Origin: DASVEE01 sp036399695 | GTDB taxonomy: Bacteria; Acidobacteriota; Thermoanaerobaculia; Gp7-AA8 | Reading direction: 5' to 3' | DNA length: 38,381 nt | NCBI GenBank assembly: GCA_036399695.1 | Contig: DASWMP010000405.1 | Location: 1-38,381 of the forward strand | In this document: positions 20,482 to 29,387 of the stretch, in pieces | Numbering within the stretch: position 1 is the stretch's first letter | Layout: the number at the start of each line of letters is the position of its first letter | Position numbers and translations under genes: made by a program | The notes under the pieces: model-generated | Database searches by the model: none | What the model saw: the letters and a program-made list of their open reading frames with translations, nothing else | Told to the model about the DNA's origin: nothing

Positions 20482-22035
20482 ATGGCGGACAGACCTTTCC
20501 TCATTCTGATCGTGCTCGACGGCTTCGGCTGTCGCAATGAGACGGAGTACAACGCCATCGCGCAGGCGGAAACGCCGCGCTTCGACGAGCTGTGGCGTGA
20601 AGCCGCCTGGACGACGCTCGACGCTTCGGGCCTGGCTGTCGGCCTCCCCGAGGGGCAGATGGGCAACTCCGAGGTGGGGCACCTGAACATCGGTGCCGGA
20701 CGCGTCGTCGACCAGGACATCGTCCGCATCTCCAAAGCGATCCGTCACCGGGAACTGGAGCAGAACCCGACCTTCGTCGACGCCGTGAAAGGCGCGAAGA
20801 ACGTCCACCTCGCCGGCCTGCTCTCGGATGGCGGAGTGCACTCGCTGCAGGAGCACCTGCACGGCGCCATCGACTCCGCGGTCGCGCTCGGCGCGGAGAA
20901 CGTCTACGTCCACGCCTTCCTCGACGGCCGCGACACGCCGCCGCAGTCCGCCGAGAAGTATCTCCATCGCCTGCTCGACCACCTGGCCACGAAACGGCGT
21001 GCCCGCCTCTCGACCATCATCGGCCGCTACTACTCGATGGATCGCGACAAGCGCTGGGACCGCGTCCAGCGCGGCTACGACCTCATGACCCTCGGCGTCG
21101 GCACCGAGACGAAGGACCCGCTCGAGACCATCCGCCGCTTCTACGAACAGAAGATCACCGACGAGTTCATGGAGCCGATCTCCGTCGTCGGCTCCGACGG
21201 CTCGCACAAGGGACGCATCGAGGATGGCGACGCCCTCCTCTTCGTCAACTTCCGCGCGGACCGGATGCGCCAGATCGTCAGCGCCTTCATGGACGAGCAG
21301 TTCGACGGCTTCCATCGCGCCGTCCATCCGAAGGCGCGCCTGCTGACGATGAACCGCTATCACGAAGATTTCGACCTTCCGGTGGTCTTCCCGCCGCAGG
21401 CCGTCGTCAACAACCTCGGCGAGGTCCTCTCGCGCGCCGGTCTCAAGCAGCTCCGCATCGCCGAGACGGAGAAATACGCGCACGTGACGTTCTTCTTCAA
21501 CGGCGGCTCCGATACGGTCTTCGAAGGAGAGGAGCGCATCCTCGTGCCCTCGCCGAAGGTGGCGACGTACGACCTGAAGCCGTCGATGTCGGTGTTCGAG
21601 GTGACGGACAAAGTGGTCGAGGCGATCGCGTCGAAGAAGTTCGACGTCATCATCATGAACATCGCCAACCCGGATATGGTCGGCCACACCGGCAAGATGG
21701 ACGCGGCGCTCGAAGCGGTGCGCGATACCGACCAGGCAGTGGGCCGCATTCTCGATGCGACGAAAGCCGTCGACGGCGTGGCCCTCATCACCGCCGACCA
21801 CGGCAACTGCGAGCTCATGTTCGACCGCCGCACCGGCCAGCCCCACACCGCCCACACGACGAACCCGGTACCGCTGATCCTCGTCGACGAGAAGAAGCGT
21901 TTCGGCACGCTCCGCGGCAGCGGCGCGCTGGAGAACGTGGCTCCGACGATCCTCTCGATTCTGGGGATCGAGAAGCCTGCCGAAATCACCGCGGAGTCGC
22001 TGCTGATGCCCGACCCTGTCAACGTGGTGTCGTGA
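20482..22035 (+). CDS. gpmI: 2,3-bisphosphoglycerate-independent phosphoglycerate mutase
   Basis: A 517-residue glycolytic mutase interconverting 3- and 2-phosphoglycerate through a phosphoserine intermediate, Mn-dependent in the family. LIVLDGFGCR starts the phosphatase domain. The nucleophile Ser is in MGNSEVGHLNIGAGR. HAFLDGRDTPP belongs to the transferase domain. NIANPDMVGHTG, with ITADHGN near residue 435, completes the metal sites. Full length. The ATG at 20482 precedes the conserved strand by six residues. A 126-bp palindromic element follows before the histidine phosphatase. Confidence 0.96.
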   Translation: MADRPFLILIVLDGFGCRNETEYNAIAQAETPRFDELWREAAWTTLDASGLAVGLPEGQMGNSEVGHLNIGAGRVVDQDIVRISKAIRHRELEQNPTFVDAVKGAKNVHLAGLLSDGGVHSLQEHLHGAIDSAVALGAENVYVHAFLDGRDTPPQSAEKYLHRLLDHLATKRRARLSTIIGRYYSMDRDKRWDRVQRGYDLMTLGVGTETKDPLETIRRFYEQKITDEFMEPISVVGSDGSHKGRIEDGDALLFVNFRADRMRQIVSAFMDEQFDGFHRAVHPKARLLTMNRYHEDFDLPVVFPPQAVVNNLGEVLSRAGLKQLRIAETEKYAHVTFFFNGGSDTVFEGEERILVPSPKVATYDLKPSMSVFEVTDKVVEAIASKKFDVIIMNIANPDMVGHTGKMDAALEAVRDTDQAVGRILDATKAVDGVALITADHGNCELMFDRRTGQPHTAHTTNPVPLILVDEKKRFGTLRGSGALENVAPTILSILGIEKPAEITAESLLMPDPVNVVS

Positions 22036-22050
22036 GGAACGGAGTGCTAA

Positions 22051-22176
22051 TGGAGCGCCGGCTTCCAGCCGGCTGGTCCGCCGGCATCTTGCCGGCGCCG
22101 CGTACCCGTGCTGCCGATACCCACCCTAAACGCCGGCTGGAAGCCGGCGGACCAGCCGGCAGGATGCCGGCGCTCC
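22051..22176. repeat. GCCGGCTTCCAGCCGGC inverted-repeat element
   Basis: The 47-base left arm starting TGGAGCGCCGGC pairs with the right arm ending GCCGGCGCTCCA. Both arms hold the same three GCCGGC hairpins (CTTCCAG, TGGTCCG, ATCTTG types) in mirror order. The loop of about 32 bases is unrelated. It occupies nearly the whole gpmI-phosphatase junction. Confidence 0.85.
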
Positions 22177-22189
22177 AAGGCAGTTCCGC

Positions 22190-22810
22190 ATGAGCGAGCG
22201 CCTCATCCTGGTCCGCCACGGCGAGACCGTGCACAACGTGGCCGGCATCGCCCAGGGGTGGAACGACAGTGCCCTCTCCGAGAAAGGTGAGCGGCAGGTG
22301 CACGCGGTCGCTCAGCGGCTGGCCGCCCTGCACGGCGATGCCCTCTACTCATCCTCCCTCGGCCGCGCGCTGGCCACGGCACGAATCATCGGCGAGGCCA
22401 CCGGCCTCGAGGTGCGGCCGCTCGACGATCTGCGCGAGATGAGCTACGGCCGCTGGGAAGGCAAGTCCTTCCTCGACGTCCGCCGCGAAGACGCCGACAT
22501 CTACCACCGCTGGATCGACGATCCGGAGTGCGCCTGTCCGGGTGGCGAGTCGCACGCGGACGTGCAGCGGCGCATGCGGAACGCCATCGCCACGGCTACG
22601 CGCGACGCGAAACGGCCCATCATCGTCACGCATGGGACGGCCATCCGCGTGGCCGTGACCGCCCTGCTCGAATTGCCGGTGATGGCCTCGCGGCACTTCG
22701 CGCAGCACAATGCAGCACTGAACATCTTCGTCCGTCGCGCCGACCGCTGGATTCTGGAGCTCTGGAACGACACGACGCACAGCAACGCACTGCAGGTCCC
22801 GGAGAAATAA
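22190..22810 (+). CDS. Histidine phosphatase family protein
   Basis: 206 residues of the phosphoglycerate-mutase-like branch. LVRHGET (7-13) holds the phosphorylated histidine. SSLGRALATA and the acid-base glutamate in LREMSYGRWEGKS follow. VTHGTAIR carries the second histidine. Members act as phosphatases on sugar phosphates, alpha-ribazole phosphate or other small substrates. YGRWEG and the length fit the CobC/GpmB-like group but do not fix the substrate. It lies between gpmI and argS, with argS starting three bases after its stop. Confidence 0.88.
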   Translation: MSERLILVRHGETVHNVAGIAQGWNDSALSEKGERQVHAVAQRLAALHGDALYSSSLGRALATARIIGEATGLEVRPLDDLREMSYGRWEGKSFLDVRREDADIYHRWIDDPECACPGGESHADVQRRMRNAIATATRDAKRPIIVTHGTAIRVAVTALLELPVMASRHFAQHNAALNIFVRRADRWILELWNDTTHSNALQVPEK

Positions 22811-22813
22811 GAC

Positions 22814-24784
22814 GTGATCCTCGAGCAAATCATCGAACAACTGGCGGAGACGCTCCGCGGCAAGATCCTCATTCAGTTCGGCCACGCGGTCGACCGCATC
22901 GTGCTGCAGCCGCCGCCGAAGCTGAACATGGGCGACCTGGCGACGCCGGTCGCGCTGGAGCTGGCGAAAGCGCTCAAGCGCAAGCCGCGCGAGATCGCCG
23001 AGGCGTTGAAGGAAGGGCTGCATCTGCCGTCGTTCGTCGAGTCCGTGACGGTCGAAGGGGCGGGGTACCTGAACTTCCGCTTCGACCGGGGCGCGTTCAC
23101 TGTGGAGCACATGCGGCGCGTCATGCAGGCGCCGGCCGGCGCGGGCGAACGGGTGATCGTGGAGCATACGAACATCAACCCGAACAAGGCCGCGCACATC
23201 GGTCACCTGCGCAACGCCATCCTCGGCGACACGTACGTCCGCCTGCTCAAATGGCTCGGCTACCGCGTCGAGACGCAGAACTACATCGACGACACGGGCG
23301 TGCAGGTGGCGGACGTCGTCGTCGGCTTCGAGCACCTTCAGAACGAAGGTGTGGCCGAGGTGCAAAAGCGCATCGACGATCCGTCGACGCCGTTCGATTA
23401 CTTCTGCTGGGACCTCTACTCGAAGATGGCGGCGTATTACGCCGACAAGCCGGAGTCGCAGGAGTGGCGGCGCGACACGCTGCACCGCATCGAGCATCAG
23501 GAAGGGGAGACGGCGAAGCTCGCGGCGCTCGTCGCCCGCGCCGTCGTGCATCGCCACATCCGCACGATGCTGCGCCTCGGCATCACGTACGACCTCCTGC
23601 CGAAGGAGAGCGACATCATTCACCTCCACTTCTGGGACCGCGCGTTCGAGCTGCTCAAGCAGTCGGGCGCCCTGGTGTTCGAAGAGGAAGGGAAGCACAA
23701 GGGCTGCTGGGTCATGAAGCTCGCGGAGAGCGAGGAGTTCGCCGGCATGGACAACGCCGACAAGATCCTCGTGCGCTCGAACGGCACCGTGACGTACACC
23801 GGCAAGGACATCGCGTATCAGCTCTGGAAGTTCGGGCTGATCGACCGCACGTTCAACTACCGCAAGTTCTGGACGTATCCGGACGGCGAAGTGCTCTGGG
23901 AGTCGACGCACGATCCGGAGACCGACCCGTCGGCGCCGAAGTTCGGCGGTGCGACCAAGGTGGTGAACGTCATCGACGTGCGCCAGGCGTACCTGCAGAA
24001 GGTCGTGAAGGAAGGGCTGCGTCAGCTCGGCCACGCGAAGGAAGCGGAGCAGTCGATCCACTACTCGTACGAGATGGTGGCGCTCAAGCCGGCCACGGCG
24101 AAAGAGCTGGGCATGGAGATCTCCGAGGAGGATTCCAAGCGGGCGTATGTGGAGATGTCGGGGCGGAAAGGCCTCGGCGTCAAGGCGGACGACCTGCTGG
24201 ACGTGCTCGAGCTCAAAGCGGCGGAGAAGGTGCGCGAGCAGTTCGAGAAGCGCGGCGGCGCGTCGGATGAAGTTGTGGCGGAGACGGCGCGTCAGGTGGC
24301 CGTCGGAGCGCTGCGTTACTTCATGCTGAAGTTCGGGCGGAACCGCGTCATCGCGTTCGACTTGAATGAAGCGCTCACGTTCGAAGGGGACTCGGGTCCG
24401 TACCTGCAGTACTCGATCGTGCGGGTGACGCGCATCTTCGAGAAGCTGGCGGAGGCGGGCGTCGATCCGATGATCGGCGACGAAGCGCTGGAGCGGCTGA
24501 CGCTCTCGCAGGGGCTGAACGACGACATGTGGGAGATCGTGCGCCTCAGCGCCGAGCTGCCGGCGGCGATCCGGCGGGCCGTCGATGGGCTGGAGCTCTC
24601 GGTGGCGACGCAGTACCTGCTGGACCTGGCGCAGCGGTTCAATTCGTTCTACAACCGCTACCCGATCCTCGCGGAGAAGGACGAAGCCGAGCGCCAGCGC
24701 CGGGCCGCCTGCGCGGAGATCTTCCGCCGGACGATGGTCGGAGCGCTGGACCTGCTGGGGATCCCGATTCCGGACCGGATGTAG
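22814..24784 (+). CDS. argS: Arginyl-tRNA synthetase
   Basis: A 656-residue class I synthetase charging tRNA-Arg. The Arg-specific N-terminal domain covers about 1-105. The HIGH motif is HIGHLRNAILGD near residue 134, preceded by HTNINPNKAA. YRKFWTYPDGEV and the SGRKGLGVKADDL region correspond to the KMSK-side loop, where the canonical KMSK is degenerate, as is usual in ArgRS. The C-terminal anticodon domain includes SIVRVTRIFEK. The GTG start at 22814 gives MILEQIIEQL, three bases after the phosphatase stop. An inverted repeat follows the stop. Confidence 0.95.
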   Translation: MILEQIIEQLAETLRGKILIQFGHAVDRIVLQPPPKLNMGDLATPVALELAKALKRKPREIAEALKEGLHLPSFVESVTVEGAGYLNFRFDRGAFTVEHMRRVMQAPAGAGERVIVEHTNINPNKAAHIGHLRNAILGDTYVRLLKWLGYRVETQNYIDDTGVQVADVVVGFEHLQNEGVAEVQKRIDDPSTPFDYFCWDLYSKMAAYYADKPESQEWRRDTLHRIEHQEGETAKLAALVARAVVHRHIRTMLRLGITYDLLPKESDIIHLHFWDRAFELLKQSGALVFEEEGKHKGCWVMKLAESEEFAGMDNADKILVRSNGTVTYTGKDIAYQLWKFGLIDRTFNYRKFWTYPDGEVLWESTHDPETDPSAPKFGGATKVVNVIDVRQAYLQKVVKEGLRQLGHAKEAEQSIHYSYEMVALKPATAKELGMEISEEDSKRAYVEMSGRKGLGVKADDLLDVLELKAAEKVREQFEKRGGASDEVVAETARQVAVGALRYFMLKFGRNRVIAFDLNEALTFEGDSGPYLQYSIVRVTRIFEKLAEAGVDPMIGDEALERLTLSQGLNDDMWEIVRLSAELPAAIRRAVDGLELSVATQYLLDLAQRFNSFYNRYPILAEKDEAERQRRAACAEIFRRTMVGALDLLGIPIPDRM

Positions 24785-24800
24785 CGGGGCGGAGGGTTTA

Positions 24801-24868
24801 GTTGGTTGTTGGTTTTGGTTGTCGGTCTGGTGTTACCAAACAACCAACAACCGGAAACCAACGACCGC
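24801..24868. repeat. GGTTGTTGG/CCAACAACC inverted-repeat element, copy 4
   Basis: The left arm at 24801-24822 is GTTGGTTGTTGG then TTTTGG. The right arm at 24837-24868 is ACCAAACAACC, AACAACC and AAACCAACG. It lies 16 bases after argS and could also terminate it. Confidence 0.85.
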
Positions 24869-24898
24869 ACCCTACTCCGGTGCGCTGGACTTATTTGC

Positions 24899-24904
24899 TA
24901 CAAT
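24899..24904 (+). promoter_or_regulatory. Candidate extended -10 box
   Basis: TACAAT preceded by TG-C (TTGCTACAAT) is a good extended -10, 37 bases before the ATG at 24942. Confidence 0.45.
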
Positions 24905-24941
24905 CCTCGGCCGACGCGCGTCCAACGCGTCATTCACAGCC

Positions 24942-25115
24942 ATGAAACCCGATTTCCAGGAAACCCTGCTCCGTTCGCTCATTCTTGTGGCCGGCGGCCT
25001 GGCGGCCGTACTGCTCGCCCTCAAAGGGGAAGCGCAGGCGCTGCCGGCGCTCGCCATCGGCGGCACCCTTGGCGCCTTCTTCATGGGGAGGCTCGGCACG
25101 AGCGAAGAGCAGTAG
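24942..25115 (+). CDS. Small membrane protein (57 aa), unknown
   Basis: 57 residues: a short polar start (MKPDFQETLLR), a hydrophobic segment at about 12-27, a KGEAQA loop, and a second weaker hydrophobic Gly-rich segment at about 33-49, ending GRLGTSEEQ. No family is recognised. The ATG at 24942 has no clear Shine-Dalgarno, but an extended -10 box stands upstream. It is convergent with the cold-shock gene. GC-rich third positions support coding. Confidence 0.55.
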   Translation: MKPDFQETLLRSLILVAGGLAAVLLALKGEAQALPALAIGGTLGAFFMGRLGTSEEQ

Positions 25116-25159
25116 GCGTCGGCACGGCTGCACCGGCGCCTACGGTCTAACTCGCGGGA

Positions 25160-25387
25160 CTACACGGCCTCTTGGTGGTCGCCTTCCGCGCGGCGGACGT
25201 TCTCGGCCTGCAGACCTTTCGGCCCCTGCTTGACGTCGAACTCCACCTTCTCTCCCTCGTTCAGGGTGCGGTAGCCGCTCGCCTGAATCGCGGAGTGATG
25301 CACGAACACGTCTTCACCCGTGCTGCGTTTGATGAAGCCGTAGCCCTTGTCGTTATTGAACCATTTGACAGTGCCAATCTCCGGCAT
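25160..25387 (-). CDS. Cold-shock domain protein
   Basis: 75 residues, a single OB-fold nucleic-acid-binding domain of the CspA family. GTVKWFN starts the first strand. KGYGFI (RNP1) and VFVHHS (RNP2) are the RNA-contact motifs. A short acidic/polar tail follows. It acts as an RNA chaperone or transcription antiterminator. GAGGTAGG lies just before the ATG, a strong ribosome-binding site. The upstream 60 bases are AT-richer than the surroundings and end at the inverted repeat at 25451-25532. Which family member this is cannot be fixed. Confidence 0.93.
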   Translation of the reverse strand: MPEIGTVKWFNNDKGYGFIKRSTGEDVFVHHSAIQASGYRTLNEGEKVEFDVKQGPKGLQAENVRRAEGDHQEAV

Positions 25388-25450
25388 GATACCTACCTCG
25401 TCGCGGTGATTCCGCTACTGAGGTTTTGTGCAATGGGCGAGCCTATATGA

Positions 25451-25532
25451 GGCAGCTCTCAGCGGTGAGCGCTCAGCTCTCAGGAAAAGCGCGGCATAGC
25501 GAAGCGCTGATAGCTGATCGCTGAGAGCTGCC
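25451..25532. repeat. GGCAGCTCTCAGCG inverted-repeat element
   Basis: GGCAGCTCTCAGCG at 25451 pairs with CGCTGAGAGCTGCC ending at 25532 (14 perfect bp). Inside are further AGCGCT and CAGCT repeats that allow nested hairpins. It separates the DUF4081-GNAT gene from the cold-shock gene, both read on the minus strand. Confidence 0.8.
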
Positions 25533-25537
25533 AGCTT

Positions 25538-26401
25538 TCACCAGATCAACGCCCGATTCATTCCGATTCGCTCAAAGCCCAGCGATTCGTACAATGCGAT
25601 GGCCGGGGCATTGAAGTCGTTGACGAAGAGCGTCACGGTCTTCTGTTTCCTGAACAGGTGGCCGCAGACCTCGGCCAGCGTTATGCGCGACAGGCCTCGC
25701 CGGCGGAAGCGGGGATTGGTCCAGACGCCCATCAACTGCACGGCCTCATTCGTCACCGCGGAGTACTCGCATTTGGAAGCGATCTGCCCGTCGGTCATCA
25801 GGATCACGGAGCGTTTCTTGTCGATCAGCTCCCGGATGCGCTCGCGGTAGCCGCCGGCGTCGCGCTCGAGCGGGTCGATGCCCACCTCCTCCTTGTGCAT
25901 GGCCGCGCAGGCGGGGACGAGCGCGTCGAGGTCGCGCATCGTCGAATAACGGGCGCGCGTCAGGTCGGGAAAGTCAGGGCGGCGGCGGATGGCGTAGATC
26001 GGCTGGTTCAGCCGCACGACCGTCGGCGGATCGAGCCGGCTGCGCAACTGCAGCCAGAGCGCTTCGACCAGCACCGCCGGGGAGATGATGGCCCGCACTG
26101 GCAGCATGCGGGTAATGATGCGCTCCGCGACGACGGCGATGGCCGCGTCGGTGATGTCTTTCGGCAGCGCCGGATCGGAGGCCAGGACGATGTTCGTCGC
26201 CAGCGAGGCCACCAGCACGATGGCGCCGTTGTAACGGATCACGACCATCTGCGTGGCGGCGAGCGTCCGCTCCTCGAGCAGCCGCGAGATGAGATACACG
26301 TTGATCAGCGGGTCGCGCTGCAGAAACTCCAGCGCGCCTTTGACATCGTCGTCCGACAGGAGCCGGATCGACCAGCGTCCTTCGATCGGGAGTGTGGCCA
26401 T
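25538..26401 (-). CDS. GNAT acetyltransferase with N-terminal DUF4081
   Basis: 287 residues. The N-terminal half (about 10-120: LLSDDDVKGALEFLQRDPLINVYLISRLLE) fits DUF4081, a GNAT-like half. The C-terminal half (about 150-287) is a GNAT domain with acetyl-CoA loop NPRFRRRGLSRI and the closing FVNDFNAPAIALYESLGFERIG. The substrate is unknown. It begins three bases after the PLD gene stop, so it is probably the last gene of that run. Confidence in the fold is high and in the role low. Confidence 0.85.
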   Translation of the reverse strand: MATLPIEGRWSIRLLSDDDVKGALEFLQRDPLINVYLISRLLEERTLAATQMVVIRYNGAIVLVASLATNIVLASDPALPKDITDAAIAVVAERIITRMLPVRAIISPAVLVEALWLQLRSRLDPPTVVRLNQPIYAIRRRPDFPDLTRARYSTMRDLDALVPACAAMHKEEVGIDPLERDAGGYRERIRELIDKKRSVILMTDGQIASKCEYSAVTNEAVQLMGVWTNPRFRRRGLSRITLAEVCGHLFRKQKTVTLFVNDFNAPAIALYESLGFERIGMNRALIW

Positions 26402-26404
26402 CGG

Positions 26405-27727
26405 TCAGAGTTGCGAGCGCCCCAAGTATGCCAGTCCATCGACGAACTTGTGCCACGCACCTCTGTCTTTCCACTGGTCGAGCTGCACGCGCCGGGCGTA
26501 TTTGAGGTCGGCCTCGAAAGCGGCCTCGAGCTGCGCGGCGACGGCCGGATCGACCATGCCGACGCTGATCTCGTCATTGAGCTGGAACGAGCGGTCGTCG
26601 AAGTTCGTCGAGCCGACGCTCGCCCACAGGCCGTCCACGATGATGACTTTCTGGTGCAGCAGCGTCCTGTCGTACTCCCACAGCTTCACGCCCCGCTTGA
26701 GCAGCGTGCCGAAGTGATGGTGACTGGCGTGCTGCACCGGCGCGCTGTCCGTCACGTTGTCGGACGGGACCATGATCTTGACGTCCACGCCGCGTGCGAC
26801 CGCCTCCTCCAGCGCCTCGATCGCTTCCTTGTCGGGCAGGAGGTAAGGGTTCTGGATGATGATCTCGTGACGCGCCGCCTTGATGGCCAGGTAGTAGAGC
26901 ACCTGGACGGACGAGATGCTGTGTGCCGGCGAGGTGAAGGCGACGTGCACCGGGGTGGTGCCGGAGGGGAGCAGCGGGGGGAAGTATTCGGCGCCCGCGG
27001 GGATGTCGCCCGTCTCCTCGATCCAGTTCTCCGAGAAGGCGCCCTGCAGCCGGTTGACGACCGGCCCTTCCATGCGGATGGCGGTATCGCGGAAGTGCTC
27101 CTTGTCCTGTCCATTGCCGAGCCAGGTGTCGGCGATGCCGTGGCCGCCGGTGTAGGCGATGCGGCCGTCGATGATCCAGAGCTTGCGGTGATCGCGGTTG
27201 TTGAGCCGTCCGAGGTTGCTGATGCGGATGGGATGGAAATGGGCGATCTCGGCGCCGGCGGCCTTCAGCAGCTCGACGTCGTCGCCGTCGAGCTGGCGGC
27301 CGCCCGTGCCGTCGACGAGCACGCGCACATGCACGCCCTGCCGCGCCTTCTGCGCGAGGAGCGTGACGAGCTGCGAGGCCAGTTTGCCGTCGTACCAGAT
27401 GTAGGTCTCGACGTGGACGCTGTGGCGCGCCGCGGCGATGTCGGCCATGACGCGGGGAAAGAAGCCGTCGCCGTTCTGCAGGATCTCGACACGGTTGCCC
27501 GTGTCGAGGCTCCCGTGCGTCAGGCCGACGATCGACGGCATGAGCGTGCGCAGCTCTCCCGGAGCCTGCACGCGCAGCTCGGCGTCGATGTTCCGTTTGA
27601 CCGACCAGATCAGCAGCGCGGCCACGGCGAGGGCCAGCACCAGGAGAATGAACACCACGAGCGGCATGGCGATGTAATTCGTCCCGCGCGCTTTCCAGAC
27701 GCGAAGGTGACTCTTGTCCTCTTTCAT
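26405..27727 (-). CDS. Phospholipase D family, cardiolipin-synthase-like
   Basis: 440 residues. One N-terminal membrane helix (about 20-42) anchors a cytoplasmic- or periplasmic-facing double PLD domain. The two HKD motifs are HRKLWIIDG and HQKVIIVDG, each followed by the usual Gly/Ser-Asn segment (GGHGIAD; GSTNFDDRS). This is the layout of ClsA/ClsB-type cardiolipin synthases, which join two phosphatidylglycerols or an equivalent donor. ClsA has two N-terminal helices, so this resembles the shorter forms. It overlaps the EEP gene stop by ATGA at 27724-27727. Confidence 0.86.
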   Translation of the reverse strand: MKEDKSHLRVWKARGTNYIAMPLVVFILLVLALAVAALLIWSVKRNIDAELRVQAPGELRTLMPSIVGLTHGSLDTGNRVEILQNGDGFFPRVMADIAAARHSVHVETYIWYDGKLASQLVTLLAQKARQGVHVRVLVDGTGGRQLDGDDVELLKAAGAEIAHFHPIRISNLGRLNNRDHRKLWIIDGRIAYTGGHGIADTWLGNGQDKEHFRDTAIRMEGPVVNRLQGAFSENWIEETGDIPAGAEYFPPLLPSGTTPVHVAFTSPAHSISSVQVLYYLAIKAARHEIIIQNPYLLPDKEAIEALEEAVARGVDVKIMVPSDNVTDSAPVQHASHHHFGTLLKRGVKLWEYDRTLLHQKVIIVDGLWASVGSTNFDDRSFQLNDEISVGMVDPAVAAQLEAAFEADLKYARRVQLDQWKDRGAWHKFVDGLAYLGRSQL

Positions 27728-28557
27728 TGATGCACCAGCTCCACGACCACCGGGCGGTGGTCCGACGGCCCGATGTCGAGCACGCGCGCGCTCACGACTG
27801 TCCAGCCGCGATCCGCATAGATGTAATCGAGTTGCTTCTTCATGACCCGGTGCGTCGGCGGGAGATGCGCCGGCGCCTGCAGCACCGTGTTGGCGCTGAA
27901 CTCCGTGATCTCCGGCGAATCGGGTGCGGCGTTGAGATCGCCCGCGAGGATGAACGGGTGCGCGCTGGCGCGGACGTGATTGGCCAGGCAGCCCAACTGC
28001 ACGCGCCGCGTGGCGCGGTTGAACTTCTCCCACGCCGTGAGGTGTGTGACGTAGAACTCGATGCGCCCGCCGTTCACGTCGACGACGGCTTCGAGGAGTG
28101 AGCGCGGTTCGCCGGTGCCCGGGAGACGATGGACGTCTGCTTTGACGATTGTCCCGCGCGTGAGGATCGCATTGCCGAACCGTCCACCGAGAAAGTCGTA
28201 GCTCTCACCGAAGACGCCGTTCATTCCGGTGCGTCGCCGCAGCGTCTCGATGTGATCCCCGAACCGCGCCTGCCATGTCCCGCGGTGCGCCTCGTTGATC
28301 CCGACGATGTCGGGCTTGATCTTGGCGATGGCATCGGCAATCTGCGTGATGTGCTCTTCCCCGCGCAGGAGCGTGGCGTGCCCCTGGACGTTCCAGACCA
28401 TCACGACGAGCCGCCCGGGATAGGTGCTGGCGAACACGCGCGGCTGCGGCGCGTGACACTCCCCCGCCCGGAATTCGTAGATGGCGATGAAGCGGTAGCC
28501 GAAGATGACCGCGAAAACCGCCAGGAAGATGAACAGGATGCGCCGCCGCCGAGACAT
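27724..28557 (-). CDS. Endonuclease/exonuclease/phosphatase-fold protein, membrane-anchored
   Basis: 277 residues. A signal anchor (ILFIFLAVFAVIFGYRFIAI, about 7-26) follows RRRR, so the catalytic part is outside the cytoplasm. EEP motifs are MVWNVQG, GINEAH, VTHLTAW, LAGDLNAAPDSPE and the C-terminal SDHRPVV. These give the Asn, Glu, Asp-Asn and Asp-His set of Mg-dependent phosphohydrolases such as sphingomyelinases, phosphatases and DNase I. With the PLD partner it may act on phospholipids (inference). The ATG at 28557 follows GAGGACGGC; an upstream ATG at 28608 would place residues before the anchor and is less likely. Confidence 0.83.
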   Translation of the reverse strand: MSRRRRILFIFLAVFAVIFGYRFIAIYEFRAGECHAPQPRVFASTYPGRLVVMVWNVQGHATLLRGEEHITQIADAIAKIKPDIVGINEAHRGTWQARFGDHIETLRRRTGMNGVFGESYDFLGGRFGNAILTRGTIVKADVHRLPGTGEPRSLLEAVVDVNGGRIEFYVTHLTAWEKFNRATRRVQLGCLANHVRASAHPFILAGDLNAAPDSPEITEFSANTVLQAPAHLPPTHRVMKKQLDYIYADRGWTVVSARVLDIGPSDHRPVVVELVHQ

Positions 28558-28614
28558 GCCGTCCTCGGCAGTAGCTAGACGCGTGCCGGAGAAGCGTGCT
28601 CGCGCCATTTCTCT

Positions 28615-28643
28615 CGTGACGGACAGGATTGTCCGTCCTCCAC
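28615..28643. repeat. Single copy of the 43-bp array hairpin
   Basis: The 29 bases from CGTGACGGACAGG to CCTCCAC are the reverse complement of the array unit core at 12921-13121, with identical hairpin arms. It lies in the nagB-EEP gap. Confidence 0.88.
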
Positions 28644-28679
28644 AAGACACCCATGCGACGTACGCTTTGCGTAGCTCCG

Positions 28680-29387
28680 CTACACCGTGGTCAGTACGCG
28701 CACGTTTGCGTGGCGGTGCAGCGCGGAGGCGGGGAAGCTCTCGGTCACTTCGCCGCTGCGCAGCCGCTCCACGGCGTCCTGCTTCCCCTCACCCGCCACG
28801 AGCAGCACGATGGTGCGTGACCCCATGATCGTGCCGATGCCCATCGTGAGGGCGTGCGTTGGAGTGTCGCGGTCGGGGAAGAGGTCCGCGTTGGCCACGC
28901 GTGTGGACTCCGTCAGTTCCACGACGCGCGTGTGCGAATCGAATGGGGTCCCCGGCTCATTGAAGCCGATGTGGCCGTTGCGGCCCAGCCCCAGGAACGT
29001 CAGCCCGAGACCGCCGGCGTCGCCGATCTCGGATTCGTACCTCGCGCACTCGCGCTCCAGGTCGGGAGCCATGCCGTTCGGCAGGTGCGCCTGTGACGGA
29101 TCGAGATCGACGTGCGAGAAGAGGTGGTCGCACATGTACGTCCAGTAGCTGCCGGGATGCTCGCGGGGGAGGCCGACGTACTCGTCGAGGTTGAACGTCG
29201 TCACGTCGCGGAAGCAGTGGTATTCGCGGGAGCATTCGCGCACGACCTGCTCGTACATGCGGATGGGCGTGCGCCCGGTGGGGAGGCCGAGGACGAGGCG
29301 CGGTTCTTCGCGGATCGCGGAGAGGAAGAGCTCCGCGGCGCGCGCGGAGAGGGCTTCGTGCGAGTCGAACGATTCCCAGGTCATCAT
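28680..29387 (-). CDS. nagB: Glucosamine-6-phosphate deaminase
   Basis: A 235-residue deaminase/isomerase turning glucosamine-6-phosphate into fructose-6-phosphate and ammonia. LGLPTGRTP is the phosphate-binding loop. FNLDEYVGL holds the catalytic Asp, and GRNGHIGFNEPG holds the His/Glu pair. It is the short form lacking the allosteric C-terminal extension of the E. coli enzyme. The ATG at 29387 overlaps the nagA stop (ATGATGA context), giving coupling. It completes the amino-sugar recycling operon. Confidence 0.94.
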   Translation of the reverse strand: MMTWESFDSHEALSARAAELFLSAIREEPRLVLGLPTGRTPIRMYEQVVRECSREYHCFRDVTTFNLDEYVGLPREHPGSYWTYMCDHLFSHVDLDPSQAHLPNGMAPDLERECARYESEIGDAGGLGLTFLGLGRNGHIGFNEPGTPFDSHTRVVELTESTRVANADLFPDRDTPTHALTMGIGTIMGSRTIVLLVAGEGKQDAVERLRSGEVTESFPASALHRHANVRVLTTV

